Assembly: GCA_042867185.1 (NCBI GenBank)
Contig: JBHZQV010000012.1
Span: 61,652-125,651, forward strand
DNA: 64,000 nucleotides
Reading direction: 5' to 3'
Source of the DNA: Xylophilus sp042867185
GTDB lineage: Bacteria; Pseudomonadota; Gammaproteobacteria; Burkholderiales; Burkholderiaceae_C
The notes beneath the pieces were generated by a model. That model did no database searches, had not been told where the DNA came from, and saw only the letters and a program-made list of their open reading frames with translations. A program made the position numbers and the translations under genes. This document shows, in pieces, positions 25,823-34,692 of this stretch. The first letter of the stretch is position 1; each line of letters begins with the position of its first letter.

Positions 25823-26812
25823 CTACTGCACCGCCGACGTGCCCGGCAGCGGATGCTCGCCGGCGGCGAAGATCTGCTCGGCATCGACCGCGTCGAACCG
25901 GTACTGGCGGCCGCAGAACTCGCAGCCCACCTCAATGTCGCCGCGCTCGGCGACGATCGACTCGGCCTCTTCCCGGCCCAGGCCGCGGATCATGCCGCGC
26001 ACCCGCTCTTCGCTGCAGCTGCATTCGAAGCGCGGCACCGGATCGTCCTCCTGCGGGACGAAGCGGGCCAGCGGCTCTTCCCAGAACAGGCGGCGCAGGA
26101 TGGTGTCGACATCCAGCGTCAGCAGCTCGTCGCGCTGCAGGCTGGCGGCCAGGTGCGACAGGCGGTTGAAATCCTCGTCGGCGCCGATCTGCGCCTCGTT
26201 CTCCTGGCTGACCAGGCTGCCCGCCAGGTTGTGGGTGCCCTCCACCGGCATCCGCTGCAGCAGCAGGCCGGCGGCGACGTTGTCGTCGGCGGCCAGCACC
26301 AGGGTGGTGTCGAGCTGCTCGCTCTGCAGCATGTAGTGCTCCAGCGCGTCGCTGAGCTTTTCCAGCTTCTCGCCCCGGTCGCCGAAGAGCGGCACCATGC
26401 TCTGGTAGGGCTGCTGGCCGGGGAATTTGTCCTGCGGATCGAGGGTGATCGCGCAGCGGCCCTGGTTGTGCAGGTTGACCATCGCGCTCAGCCGGGCGTC
26501 GGCCGGCACCTCGCCCACGATGGTGGCGGTGGCCCGCACCCGCAGGTCGGATTTCACCTCGGCCACCGCCACCTTGACCGGGCCGTCGCCGAAGATCTGC
26601 AGCACCAGCGCGCCGTTGAACTTGATGCCCGACTGCATCAGCACGCCGGCCGCCGCCATCTCGCCCAGCAGCTGGCGCACCGGCTGCGGGAACGCGCCGC
26701 CGTGGCTGTTGGAGGCCCGGCGGCGCAGGATTTCCTGCCAGGCGTCGGTGAGCTTGACCAGGGAGCCTCGCACCGGCATGCCGTCGAAGATGAACTTGTG
26801 GATTTCGGACAC
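25823..26812 (-). CDS. hslO: Redox-regulated chaperonin Hsp33
   Basis: A 329-residue cytoplasmic holdase activated by oxidation. The C-terminal zinc switch is complete: CSC in RFECSCSEERV near residue 266 and CEFC in GCEFCGRQYRF near 299. N-terminal EIHKFIFDGMPVRGSLVKL and MPLFGDRG-like PYQSMVPLFGDRGEKLEKL are family blocks. A GTG at 26812 (protein begins with V/M-SEIHKF) was preferred over an ATG at 26854, because homologues start with SELHKF-type sequence. Monocistronic, with the NadR-like gene converging on it 27 bp away. Confidence 0.92.
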   Translation of the reverse strand: MSEIHKFIFDGMPVRGSLVKLTDAWQEILRRRASNSHGGAFPQPVRQLLGEMAAAGVLMQSGIKFNGALVLQIFGDGPVKVAVAEVKSDLRVRATATIVGEVPADARLSAMVNLHNQGRCAITLDPQDKFPGQQPYQSMVPLFGDRGEKLEKLSDALEHYMLQSEQLDTTLVLAADDNVAAGLLLQRMPVEGTHNLAGSLVSQENEAQIGADEDFNRLSHLAASLQRDELLTLDVDTILRRLFWEEPLARFVPQEDDPVPRFECSCSEERVRGMIRGLGREEAESIVAERGDIEVGCEFCGRQYRFDAVDAEQIFAAGEHPLPGTSAVQ

Positions 26813-27054
26813 GCTTTTGTTCCTGCAAATGCTGCGCGCCGGCGAACGCTTCAAGGATTCGCCGGCGCATCGAAAAAGGGGATGCGGCCATTGTAGGGAG
26901 CCCGGCCAGGGGGTGCCGAGCCCGCCGCCAAGCCAGTGCCACGCCTGCGGAATTCGGCCGTCGACCCACGGCGGGCAGCGTCAGGGGGGCCAGGCGTGGC
27001 GCGCTCGCGCCCGGGCTGGAAGCACGCCGCGGCCGGTGCCCGCCACCGGGCGGG

Positions 27055-27579
27055 TCAGCCGACCTGCTTCAGGCCGGCCTTGAACCGGCGGGCGTTCTCC
27101 ACGTAATGCCGGGCGCTGTGCCGCAGTCCTTCGATCTGCTCGGGGCTAAGCTGCTTGATCGCCCGGGCCGGGCTGCCGATGATCATCGAGCCGTCGGGGA
27201 ACTCCTTGCCCTCGGTCACCAGCGCGCCGGCACCGACCAGGCAGTTGTTGCCGATGCGGGCGTTGTTGAGCACCACCGCGCCGATGCCGATCAGCGTCTC
27301 GTCGCCGATGGTGCAGCCGTGCAGCATCACCTGGTGGCCGATGGTCACGTTCTCGCCGATGGTGAGCGGCACGCCGTGGTCGGCGTGCAGCACGCTCAGG
27401 TCCTGCACGTTGGTGCCGCGGCCGATGCTGATCGTGGCGGTATCGCCGCGCAATACCGCGCCGAACCAGACGCTGGCGTCTTCGCCCAGCTGCACGTCGC
27501 CGATCACCTGGGCGCTGTCGGCCACCCAGGCCGAAGCGGGCAGGCGCGGTGCGGTTCCATCGAGTTCGTAGAGGGCCAT
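27055..27579 (-). CDS. Gamma-class carbonic anhydrase family protein
   Basis: A 174-residue left-handed beta-helix protein (YrdA/CaiE-like). Hexapeptide-repeat turns run through residues 10-140; the zinc His ligands are in SVLHADHG and GENVTIGHQVMLHGCTIGD. RGDTATISIGRGTNVQDLSV is the family signature. Many members lack measurable carbonic anhydrase activity, so the enzymatic role is unproven. Start ATG 27579. Divergently arranged with the DUF455 gene (105 bp apart). Confidence 0.88.
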   Translation of the reverse strand: MALYELDGTAPRLPASAWVADSAQVIGDVQLGEDASVWFGAVLRGDTATISIGRGTNVQDLSVLHADHGVPLTIGENVTIGHQVMLHGCTIGDETLIGIGAVVLNNARIGNNCLVGAGALVTEGKEFPDGSMIIGSPARAIKQLSPEQIEGLRHSARHYVENARRFKAGLKQVG

Positions 27580-27684
27580 GTCGTGTGTCTCCTGTTGTAT
27601 CGGACATTGTAGGAACGGCACGGCGCAGGCCTTACAGTGCGGTGCCGCGGGCCGCCGCCCCCTCCGTTCAGATCGCCCGCCACC

Positions 27685-28464
27685 ATGCCGACCCTCCGCC
27701 ACCGAGCCCTCGCCATCCTGCTGGAGCCGGATGCCGACCGCAAATGCCTGCAGGGCCGCGCGCTGGAGCCCACGGGCCCGACCGGTGCCGCGGACGACAT
27801 CGCGCCGCCGCCCGGCATCCCGGGCAGGCCCGCCCGGCCCGCGCTGGTGGCGCCGACCGAGATCCGCCAGCGCTCGCTGGCCACGCCCGAAGGCCGCGCC
27901 GCGCTGGTCCACGCGCTGGCCCATATCGAGCTGAACGCGATCGACCTGGCGGTGGATGCCGCATGGCGCTTTCCCGGCATGCCCGACGACTACTACCGCG
28001 ACTGGATCCGGGTGGCCCAGGAAGAGGCCCTGCACTTCTCGCTGCTGCGCGACCACCTGCAGGGCATGGGCTTCGGCTACGGCGACTTCCCCGCCCACAA
28101 CGCGCTGTGGGACATGGCCGAGCGCACCCGGCACGACGTGCTGGCGCGGGTGGCCCTGGTGCCGCGGACGATGGAGGCCCGCGGCCTGGACGCCTCGCCC
28201 GCGGTGCGCGACAAGCTGGTCTCGGTGGGCGACCGGGCGGGCGCCGCGATCGTCGACACCATCCTGCGCGACGAGATCGGGCATGTGGCGGTGGGCAACC
28301 GCTGGTATGCCTGGCTGTGCGCCCAGCGCGGGCTGGAGCCGATCGCCACCTACCGGGAACTCACCCGCAGCCACCGCGCGCCGCGGCTGCGCGGGCCTTT
28401 CAACCTGGCGGCCCGGGCGGCGGCGGGGTTCAGCCCCGAGGAACTACAGGCGCTGGGCGAATAG
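27685..28464 (+). CDS. DUF455 ferritin-like domain protein
   Basis: A 259-residue four-helix-bundle protein. Putative di-iron ligands occur as Glu and His in LAHIELNAIDLAVDAAWRF, RVAQEEALHFSLLRDHL and TILRDEIGHVAVGNRWY, the last being the signature of DUF455 (ferritin-like, related to MiaE-type hydroxylases by fold). The substrate is unknown. ATG at 27685; an upstream frame extension has low coding quality. Followed after 108 bp by the first EAL-HDOD gene. Confidence 0.85.
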   Translation: MPTLRHRALAILLEPDADRKCLQGRALEPTGPTGAADDIAPPPGIPGRPARPALVAPTEIRQRSLATPEGRAALVHALAHIELNAIDLAVDAAWRFPGMPDDYYRDWIRVAQEEALHFSLLRDHLQGMGFGYGDFPAHNALWDMAERTRHDVLARVALVPRTMEARGLDASPAVRDKLVSVGDRAGAAIVDTILRDEIGHVAVGNRWYAWLCAQRGLEPIATYRELTRSHRAPRLRGPFNLAARAAAGFSPEELQALGE

Positions 28465-28506
28465 ACGGCGTTCCGGCGCGGATACGGGCCGGCCGTGCGG
28501 ACTTCT

Positions 28507-28512
28507 TAGAAT
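28507..28512 (+). promoter_or_regulatory. -10-like TAGAAT before first EAL-HDOD gene
   Basis: TAGAAT 60 bp before the ATG; the same hexamer occurs at the same distance before the second, paralogous gene (29899). The -35 region is not recognisable in either. Confidence 0.4.
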
Positions 28513-28572
28513 GGCCGGACGCAGGGCTGTGCCCCGACTCCATACGTTCACCCAGATTCCATCGGAAGCTCC

Positions 28573-29817
28573 ATGCCGAATCCCCCCGCCCTCGCCACCG
28601 CGGCACCGCGCGAGAACTCCGCCATCATCGCCCGCCAGGCGATCGTGAATGCCGACCGCGCAGTCGTGGGCTACGAACTCTTCGACCGTTCCCAGGGCGC
28701 CGGCACCCACACCGCCGCCAGCGACGTCACCCTGATCTTCCACGCGCTGTCGCACGCCGGCAGCGAAGACCTGATCGGCCGGCTGCAGCTCTTCATCAAC
28801 TGCACCCACAACAGCCTGGCCGGCGGCCACCTGGACCTGATCCAGCCCGACAAGGTGGTGCTGGAGATTCCACCGCTGGACGAGCCCGACGCCGAGAGCA
28901 TCGAGGACCGCACGCCGGTGCTCTCCAGCCTGCGGGAGCGCGGCTTTCAGCTCGCGTTCTCGTCCACCGTGCTGCACCCGGCCTACGCGCCCTGGCTGGC
29001 GCTCGCCGACTATGTGAAGTTCGACCTGGCAAACCTCTCGCGCACCGAACTGACCGCGCTCGCACGTACCGCACAGCAGAAATGCAAGGCCGAACTGGTC
29101 GCGGAAAAGGTCGAGACCCAGCAGCAGTTCGAAGCGGCGCAGGCCATCGGCTTCGCCCTGTTCCAGGGCTACTGGTTCGCCCGGCCCGCCGAGGTCGAGA
29201 CCCGGCTGGTGTCCCCATCGCAGGTCGCGATCATCGAGCTGGTGAACCTGATCCGGCGCCAGGCCAGCACGACCGAGATCGAAGAGGTCCTGAAGCACGA
29301 CGCCGGCCTGGCGTTCAACCTGATGCGGCTGATCAACTCGTCGGGCTTCGGCCTGCAGCGCGAGGTGACCTCGTTCCGCCACGCGGTGATGATCCTGGGC
29401 CTGAAGAAGCTGTTCCGCTGGGCCGCCTTGCTGCTGCTGGCATCGAAGAACGGCACGCCGCCGGCCGTGAGCAGCCTGGCCGTGGTGCGCGGCCGGCTGA
29501 TGGAGCTGCTGGTCGCCGACCGGCTGACGCCCGAGCAGCGCGACCATGCCTTCGTCGCCGGCATCTTCTCGCTGCTCGATGTGATGCTGGGCATGCCGAT
29601 GGACCAGGCGGTCAAGCTGCTGACCCTTCCCGACGACGTGATCGACGCGTTGCTGCACCGCACCGGGCCGCTAGGGCACTTCCTGCAGCTGACCGAAGCC
29701 TGCGAAACCGGCGACGACCGTACCTTCACCTTGGCGGCGGATGCACTGGGCCTGACGAGCCAGGAAGTCAACTGGGCCCACCTGCAGGCTCTGGCGTGGT
29801 CCGACAGGGTCGATTAA
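28573..29817 (+). CDS. EAL-HDOD (YuxH-type) signalling protein, degenerate EAL, copy 1
   Basis: A 414-residue protein with an N-terminal EAL-like domain and a C-terminal HDOD domain. The EAL active site is lost: the EAL tripeptide is YELFDRS, the usual LDDFGTG is SSTVLHP, and LEITE is LEIPPL; remaining landmarks are VKFDLAN, EKVET and FQGYWFARP. It is therefore probably a catalytically dead c-di-GMP sensor or scaffold. HDOD blocks are RLINSSGFGLQREVTSFRHA and KKLFRWAALLLL. Such proteins regulate motility, biofilm or type IV pili in other Proteobacteria. Followed by a tandem paralogue after 145 bp. Confidence 0.86.
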   Translation: MPNPPALATAAPRENSAIIARQAIVNADRAVVGYELFDRSQGAGTHTAASDVTLIFHALSHAGSEDLIGRLQLFINCTHNSLAGGHLDLIQPDKVVLEIPPLDEPDAESIEDRTPVLSSLRERGFQLAFSSTVLHPAYAPWLALADYVKFDLANLSRTELTALARTAQQKCKAELVAEKVETQQQFEAAQAIGFALFQGYWFARPAEVETRLVSPSQVAIIELVNLIRRQASTTEIEEVLKHDAGLAFNLMRLINSSGFGLQREVTSFRHAVMILGLKKLFRWAALLLLASKNGTPPAVSSLAVVRGRLMELLVADRLTPEQRDHAFVAGIFSLLDVMLGMPMDQAVKLLTLPDDVIDALLHRTGPLGHFLQLTEACETGDDRTFTLAADALGLTSQEVNWAHLQALAWSDRVD

Positions 29818-29898
29818 AACCCGGGTGTTATACCACCACGCCGGAATAATTTTTGTCCGGGTGGGGTCATCCATACCAATCGCAAGCCCGGCACTGCC

Positions 29899-29904
29899 TA
29901 GAAT
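29899..29904 (+). promoter_or_regulatory. -10-like TAGAAT before second EAL-HDOD gene
   Basis: TAGAAT 59 bp before the ATG at 29963, mirroring the site at 28507 before its paralogue; suggests that the duplication included the promoter. Confidence 0.4.
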
Positions 29905-29962
29905 TGTTGCTCACTGAAACGTATCTGCGCGTTTCAGACCCCTTTTTGCCTATTGGTCCCCG

Positions 29963-31228
29963 ATGTCCAGCATGTCCGACACCCTCGCCACCGAAGCCCC
30001 CCTCGCGGACAACACGCCGCCCGCGGCAGGTCTGATCGCCCGGCAGGCGATCGTCGACGAGAAGCGCGAGGTCTTCGGCTACGAGCTGTTCGACCGCTCC
30101 ACCGTGCCGAGCGAACACAACGCCACCACCGATGCGGCCGTGCTGTTCAACACGCTGTCGGGCGCCGACGCCGAGGTGCTGGTCGGCAAGAAGACGGTCT
30201 TCGTCAACTGCACCCACGAGAGCCTGAGCGGCGGCCACCTGGAGCTGGTCCACCCCGAAAAGGTCGTGCTGGAAATCCCCACGCTGCCGGACGACCCGCC
30301 CGACGAGATCGAGGCCCGCGCGGTGGTGCTCAAAGACCTGCATGCCAAGGGGTTCCGCCTGGCGTTCAACCAGTCGGTGCTGAAGAAGCCCTATGCCTCG
30401 TGGATTCCGCTGGCCGCCTTCATCAAGCTGGAGATGACCGCGTTTCCGCAGGCGATGGCCGAGTCGCTGGTGCGCTTCGTCAGCACCCAGACCAAGGCGA
30501 GGATCATCGCCGAGAAGGTCGAGACCGGCGAGCAGCACCAGCACATGGCCGGCCTGGGCGTGAAGCTGTTCCAGGGCTACTGGTTCGCGCGGCCGACGCT
30601 GGTGCAGTCCAAGACTGTCCGGCCGTCGCAGGCCATCATCCTGCAGCTGATCAACCTGGTGCGCCGCCAGGCCGACGCGGCCGAGATCGAAGAGCTGCTG
30701 AAGAAGGACCCGACCCTGTCCTTCAACCTGCTGCGCTTCATCAACTCGTCGGGCTTCGGCCTGAGCGTCGAGATCACCTCGTTCCGCCACGCGGTGATGA
30801 TCCTGGGCATGAAGAAGCTGTTCCGCTGGGCGGCGCTCCTGATGACCACCTCGCGCGACGGCTCGCCGCCCGCCCTCGGCACCACCGCGGTGGTGCGCGG
30901 CCGGCTGATGGAGCTGCTGGCCGCCGAGCTGCTGCCGCCGGACGAATGCGACAACGCCTTCGTCGTGGGCGTGTTCTCGCTGCTCGACGCGATGCTGGGC
31001 ATGCCGCTCGACAAGGCGCTGGAGTCGGTCGCGCTGCCGCAGCCGGTGCTGGATGCGCTGCTGCACCGCAAGGGCATCTTCGCGCCGTTCCTGGAGCTGA
31101 CCATCGCCTGCGAGAGCGGCGACGAAGCGGCCTTCGCCAAGGCTTCCGATGCCCTGCAGTTGACGAACCACCAGGTCAACTGGGCCCACCTCAACGCGCT
31201 GACCTGGGCGGATACGCTCGGCGAATAA
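29963..31228 (+). CDS. EAL-HDOD (YuxH-type) signalling protein, degenerate EAL, copy 2
   Basis: A 421-residue tandem paralogue of the gene at 28573. Shared blocks: IARQAIVD, GYELFDRS, LQLINLVRRQA-type linker, INSSGFGL, TSFRHAVMILG, KKLFRWAALL, VVRGRLMELL and QVNWAHLNAL. The EAL catalytic residues are replaced in the same way (LEIPTLPDD for LEITE; NQSVLKK in place of the DDF loop), so c-di-GMP hydrolysis is unlikely. ATG at 29963 chosen; a second ATG lies at 29972. Followed by a family 2 repeat 5 bp after the stop. Confidence 0.86.
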   Translation: MSSMSDTLATEAPLADNTPPAAGLIARQAIVDEKREVFGYELFDRSTVPSEHNATTDAAVLFNTLSGADAEVLVGKKTVFVNCTHESLSGGHLELVHPEKVVLEIPTLPDDPPDEIEARAVVLKDLHAKGFRLAFNQSVLKKPYASWIPLAAFIKLEMTAFPQAMAESLVRFVSTQTKARIIAEKVETGEQHQHMAGLGVKLFQGYWFARPTLVQSKTVRPSQAIILQLINLVRRQADAAEIEELLKKDPTLSFNLLRFINSSGFGLSVEITSFRHAVMILGMKKLFRWAALLMTTSRDGSPPALGTTAVVRGRLMELLAAELLPPDECDNAFVVGVFSLLDAMLGMPLDKALESVALPQPVLDALLHRKGIFAPFLELTIACESGDEAAFAKASDALQLTNHQVNWAHLNALTWADTLGE

Positions 31229-31233
31229 AGTTC

Positions 31234-31323
31234 TCCCCCAGGCTACGCACTTCGTGTCTTCGCCTACCCCCTTCCGGGGGCGATACCGGCGGCCCGGCGG
31301 AGCCGGCTCCGCGGTATCCCTGG
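31234..31323 (+). repeat. Family 2 repeat behind second EAL-HDOD gene
   Basis: CCCCCAGGCTACGCA, CCCCC-TTCC-GGGGG hairpin, GCGATACCGGCGGCCCGG, GGAGCCGGCTCCG and GCGGTATCCCTGG. Very close to the copy at 10815; both start 4-5 bp after a stop codon. Confidence 0.8.
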
Positions 31324-31419
31324 GATGGGCGCTGCGGGCTTTCAAATGGTCGTGGCGTGATGCGGGCGCCGCCGCCCCCGCTGCATTCGCCTGGCTGAAG
31401 AGCGCGGGCTCTCCGAGCC

Positions 31420-32397
31420 TCAATCCGCGCGGATGTGTGCGGTGCGGACGATGCGGGCGTTGTTGGCGGATTCGGCGGCTATCTGCTGGGCGAAGGCGGC
31501 TGCGGTGCCACCGGTGGGGACGTTGCCGGTGGTCAGCAGCTGCTGTCGCAGGTCGGGTTGCTGCAGGGCCTTGTTCACCTCGGCGTTGACGCGCTCGACG
31601 ATCGCAGCGGGCGTGCGGGCCGGGGCCAGGATGCCGAAGAGGGACGACAGGTTGGCGGTGGGGTAGCCCAGCTCGGCCAGCGTGGGCACGCCGGGCAGGC
31701 TCTCCATGCGCTGCGGCGCGCCGACGGCCAGCGGCACCAGGCGGCCGGCCTTCATGTGCTGGGAGACGGTGGGGCCGGCATTGGTCGAGAGGATCTCGAA
31801 CTGGCCGCCCAGCGCGTCGTTCATCTGCTGGCCGCCGCCCTTGTACGGGATGTGGGTGATGTCGACCTGCGACACCGCCTTCAGCTGTTCCAGCATCACA
31901 TGGCCGAGCGAGGCCTGGCCCGAGGTCGCCCAGCGCACCGCGCCGGGCTGGGCCTGCGCCGCCGCCAGCAGCGTGCGGAAATCGCGGGCCTTGGTGGCCG
32001 GGGTCGCCAGCAGCAGCACCGGCGAATACATGACGCTGGCGACCGGCACGATGCCGCGCACCGGATCGAAGGGCGAGCGCGCCAGGTGCGGAGCGAGCGA
32101 CAGCGGGCTGATCGCCGCGAAGCCGAAGGTGCAGCCGTCGGGTGCCGCCTTGGCGACCGCATCCACGCCGATCACGCCGCTGGCCCCCGCCTTGTTCTCG
32201 ACGACCACCGACGTGCCCAGCCCCGCGGCCATCCGCTCCGCCAGCGCCCGCGCGACCACGTCGCTGACGCCCCCCGCAGGATAGGCCACGATGATCCGGA
32301 TCGGCTTGGCGGGCCACGCCTGGGCGAGCGCGACGGTCGGGAGGGCGGCGATGCAGGCCGCGGCGAGCAGGGAGCGGCGGAAAAGGGAAACGGCCAT
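31420..32397 (-). CDS. Bug/TctC-type tripartite tricarboxylate receptor
   Basis: A 325-residue periplasmic solute-binding protein of the Bug family, expanded in Burkholderiales. Signal peptide MAVSLFRRSLLAAACIAALP with cleavage after ALA-Q; mature start AWPAKPIRIIVAYPAGGVSD is the family signature, followed by VVENKAGASGVIG, HIPYKGGGQQMNDALGGQ and VPTLAELGY. Ligand unknown; no TctA/TctB membrane genes adjoin it. Start at 32397 gives the signal peptide. It is downstream of xerD on the same strand after 208 bp. Confidence 0.9.
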   Translation of the reverse strand: MAVSLFRRSLLAAACIAALPTVALAQAWPAKPIRIIVAYPAGGVSDVVARALAERMAAGLGTSVVVENKAGASGVIGVDAVAKAAPDGCTFGFAAISPLSLAPHLARSPFDPVRGIVPVASVMYSPVLLLATPATKARDFRTLLAAAQAQPGAVRWATSGQASLGHVMLEQLKAVSQVDITHIPYKGGGQQMNDALGGQFEILSTNAGPTVSQHMKAGRLVPLAVGAPQRMESLPGVPTLAELGYPTANLSSLFGILAPARTPAAIVERVNAEVNKALQQPDLRQQLLTTGNVPTGGTAAAFAQQIAAESANNARIVRTAHIRAD

Positions 32398-32605
32398 GGG
32401 GCAGTGCAATCCTGAAAAAGAGGGAGAGAGGGCGCGCACCGGACGGCACGGCGAAACCCCGATTCTCTCCGCCCAGCCGAACGAACCCTGCCACCGGTTC
32501 GAAGCAGCGCATCCATCGCTGCCGGACAGCGGCGCCGGCGGCAGCGCCTGCGAGGACGCCGCTCTCCACGCGCCCAGCGCCGCGTGCCCGCAGCCCGGCA
32601 AGGCT

Positions 32606-33505
32606 TCAGCCGCGCGGGTGGTGCTCCGCATGCAGCGTCTTCAGCCGCTCGCGGGCCACATGGGTGTAGATCGTGGTGGTCGAGATGTCGGCATGGCCCA
32701 GCAGCAGTTGCACCGCGCGCAGGTCGGCGCCGTGGTTGAGCAGGTGGGTGGCGAAGGCGTGGCGCAGGGTGTGCGGCGACAGCTTCGAATGGATGCCCGC
32801 CGCCAGCGCATGGCGCCGCACGATCAGCCAGAAGTTCATCCGCGTCATCGCGGCGCCGTCGCGGCCGGTGACGAACAGGTCTTCGCTCTGGCGGCCGCCC
32901 AGCAGCGCGGGCCGGGCCTCGTCCAGGTAGCGCCGCAGCCAGTCGCGTGCCACCATGCCGAAGGGCACCAGCCGCTCGGTCGCGCCCTTACCGGTGATGC
33001 GGACGATGCCATCGTTCATCTGCAGGCCGAAGACCGGCAGCGACACCAGTTCGCTCACCCGCAGGCCGCTGGCGTAGAGCAGCTCCAGCATCGCCCGGTC
33101 GCGCAGGCCGAGCGGGGTGGCGGCGTCGGGCGCGCTCAGCAGCGCGTCGACCTGGCTTTCGCTGAGCATCGACGGCGAGCGCATCGGCGTCTTGGCCGGC
33201 TGCAGCCGCAGCGTCGGGTCGGCGGTGATCGCGTTCTCGCGCAGCGCCCAGTGGAAGTAGCGGCGCAGCACGGTGAGGCGCCGGTTGGCGGTGGTGGCGC
33301 GGGTCTTGGTGTGTTCGGCGGCGAAGAATGCCTGCAGGTGGTGCTCGGCCGTGTCGTCGAGCGCCAGGCCCTGCCCGGCCAGCCAGGCGGCGTACTGCAT
33401 CAGGTCGCGCCGGTAGGCGGCCAGGGTGTTGCGCGAAAGGCCGTCCTCCAGCCAGAGCGCGTCGGTGAAGGCGTCGATGCGGTGCGCGCTGGGGGCGGTG
33501 CTCAT
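32606..33505 (-). CDS. xerD: Site-specific tyrosine recombinase XerD
   Basis: A 299-residue recombinase that with XerC resolves chromosome dimers at dif. N-terminal SAM-like domain contains GLSRNTLAAYRRDLMQYAAW; catalytic residues are Arg in ASGLRVSELVSL, Lys in TGKGATERLVPFG, His-x-x-Arg in SPHTLRHAFATHLLNHGADL, His in LLGHADISTTTIYTHV and the Tyr nucleophile in the same segment (IYTHV). ATG at 33505 chosen; a GTG at 33514 would add three residues. No adjacent attachment site or mobile element, consistent with the housekeeping enzyme. Confidence 0.94.
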   Translation of the reverse strand: MSTAPSAHRIDAFTDALWLEDGLSRNTLAAYRRDLMQYAAWLAGQGLALDDTAEHHLQAFFAAEHTKTRATTANRRLTVLRRYFHWALRENAITADPTLRLQPAKTPMRSPSMLSESQVDALLSAPDAATPLGLRDRAMLELLYASGLRVSELVSLPVFGLQMNDGIVRITGKGATERLVPFGMVARDWLRRYLDEARPALLGGRQSEDLFVTGRDGAAMTRMNFWLIVRRHALAAGIHSKLSPHTLRHAFATHLLNHGADLRAVQLLLGHADISTTTIYTHVARERLKTLHAEHHPRG

Positions 33506-33537
33506 GGGCGCCACCTTACCAAACCCGGCCGGCCACG

Positions 33538-33566
33538 AAAAAGCCGCCGCGGCGAACCGGGGCGGC
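33538..33566 (-). terminator. Intrinsic terminator behind Bug receptor gene
   Basis: On the minus strand: GCCGCCCCGG, loop TTCG, CCGCGGCGGC, then TTTTT. Stem of 10 with one mismatch. It ends the transcript of the Bug gene at 33590-34552 before xerD. Confidence 0.8.
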
Positions 33567-33589
33567 CTGGCGGGGTGCGCGGCGGGCGC

Positions 33590-34552
33590 TTATTCCAGCG
33601 TCAGCTTCTGCTGCGCGACCACCTTCTTGTAGACCTCGAACTCGGCCTTGATCTCGGCGGCGAACTGCTCCGGCGAATTGCCGACCACCAGCGAGCCGGT
33701 GTCCTCGATGCGCTTGCGCACCGCCGGGTCCTTCAGCGCCTCGCGCACCGCGGCGTTCAGCTTGTCGACGATGTCCTTGGGCATGCCCTTCGGGCCGAGG
33801 ATGCCGTAGTAGGCCAGCCGGTTGACCGGCTCCAGGCCCACTTCCTTGAAGGTCGGCACGTTGGGCAGCGCGGCCAGGCGCTGCGGCGCCGAGACCACGA
33901 TCGGCACCAGCCGGTTCTCCTTGATGAAGGGCAGCGCCGAGGGCAGGTTGTCGAAGATGATCGGCACCTGGCCGGCCACCGTGTCGTTGAGCGCCGGGCC
34001 CGCGCCGCGGTAGGGGATGTGGGTGACGAAGGTGTTCGTCAGGCTCTTGTACAGCTCCATCAGCAGGTGGCCGATGCCGCCGGTACCGGAGCTGGAGTAC
34101 GAGTACTTGCCCGGCGACTTCTTCAGCTCGGCCGCGAAGCCGGCGTAGTCCTTGGCCGGAAACTTCGGGTTGACCGCGATGATGTTCGGCGTCGCGGCGA
34201 TGTTGATGATCGGGGTGAAATCGGTGATCGGGTTGTACGGCACCTTCGGGTTGATCGCCGGGTTGGCGGCGGTGCTGGAGACGGTGGCCAGGCCCAGCGA
34301 GTAGCCGTCGGGTGCCGAGCGGGCGGTGTCTCCGGCGCCGACGATGCCGCCGCCGCCGGCCTTGTTCTCCACGATCACCGGCTGGCCCAGGATCTTGCCG
34401 AGCGGGTCGGCGATCACCCGGGCGACGATGTCGGTGGTGCCGCCGGGAGCGAACGGAACGACCAGGCGGATCGGCTTGTTGGGATAGCTTTGCGCGAAGG
34501 CGCTGCCGGTGGCGGCGGCAAGGGCGACAGCGATCCAGGTGCGGCGGTGCAT
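33590..34552 (-). CDS. Bug/TctC-type tripartite tricarboxylate receptor
   Basis: A 320-residue periplasmic binding protein: signal MHRRTWIAVALAAATGSAFA, mature QSYPNKPIRLVVPFAPGG, VIVENKAGGGGIVGAGDTA, THIPYRGAGPALNDTVAGQ and VPTFKEVGLEP. All are standard Bug motifs. Cargo is unknown and no TctAB genes are adjacent. The divergent AEC carrier gene 141 bp away might handle the same organic acid (weak inference). A rho-independent terminator closes the gene. Confidence 0.9.
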   Translation of the reverse strand: MHRRTWIAVALAAATGSAFAQSYPNKPIRLVVPFAPGGTTDIVARVIADPLGKILGQPVIVENKAGGGGIVGAGDTARSAPDGYSLGLATVSSTAANPAINPKVPYNPITDFTPIINIAATPNIIAVNPKFPAKDYAGFAAELKKSPGKYSYSSSGTGGIGHLLMELYKSLTNTFVTHIPYRGAGPALNDTVAGQVPIIFDNLPSALPFIKENRLVPIVVSAPQRLAALPNVPTFKEVGLEPVNRLAYYGILGPKGMPKDIVDKLNAAVREALKDPAVRKRIEDTGSLVVGNSPEQFAAEIKAEFEVYKKVVAQQKLTLE

Positions 34553-34692
34553 GCGGAGATTCCTCGTGAATGGACAGTGCGGGCATCCTAAACGCTGGTC
34601 CGGCTTCGCCGCGCGGCCCGCGCCGCTCATTCTTCGGGGAAAACCCGGCTCGCGGCCCGTCGGGCGCAGACGGTGGCGCTATCCTGCGCGCG

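Noticed and set aside
29867..32569. A 900-codon open frame on the minus strand opposite the EAL-HDOD genes
   Set aside because: Antisense shadow of GC-rich codons: low-complexity Arg/Gly/Ala/His composition and no motifs, while the plus-strand frame has clear EAL/HDOD domains.
32606..33505. Tyrosine recombinase as a sign of an integrated element
   Set aside because: The sequence matches housekeeping XerD; no attachment repeats, excisionase or cargo genes nearby.
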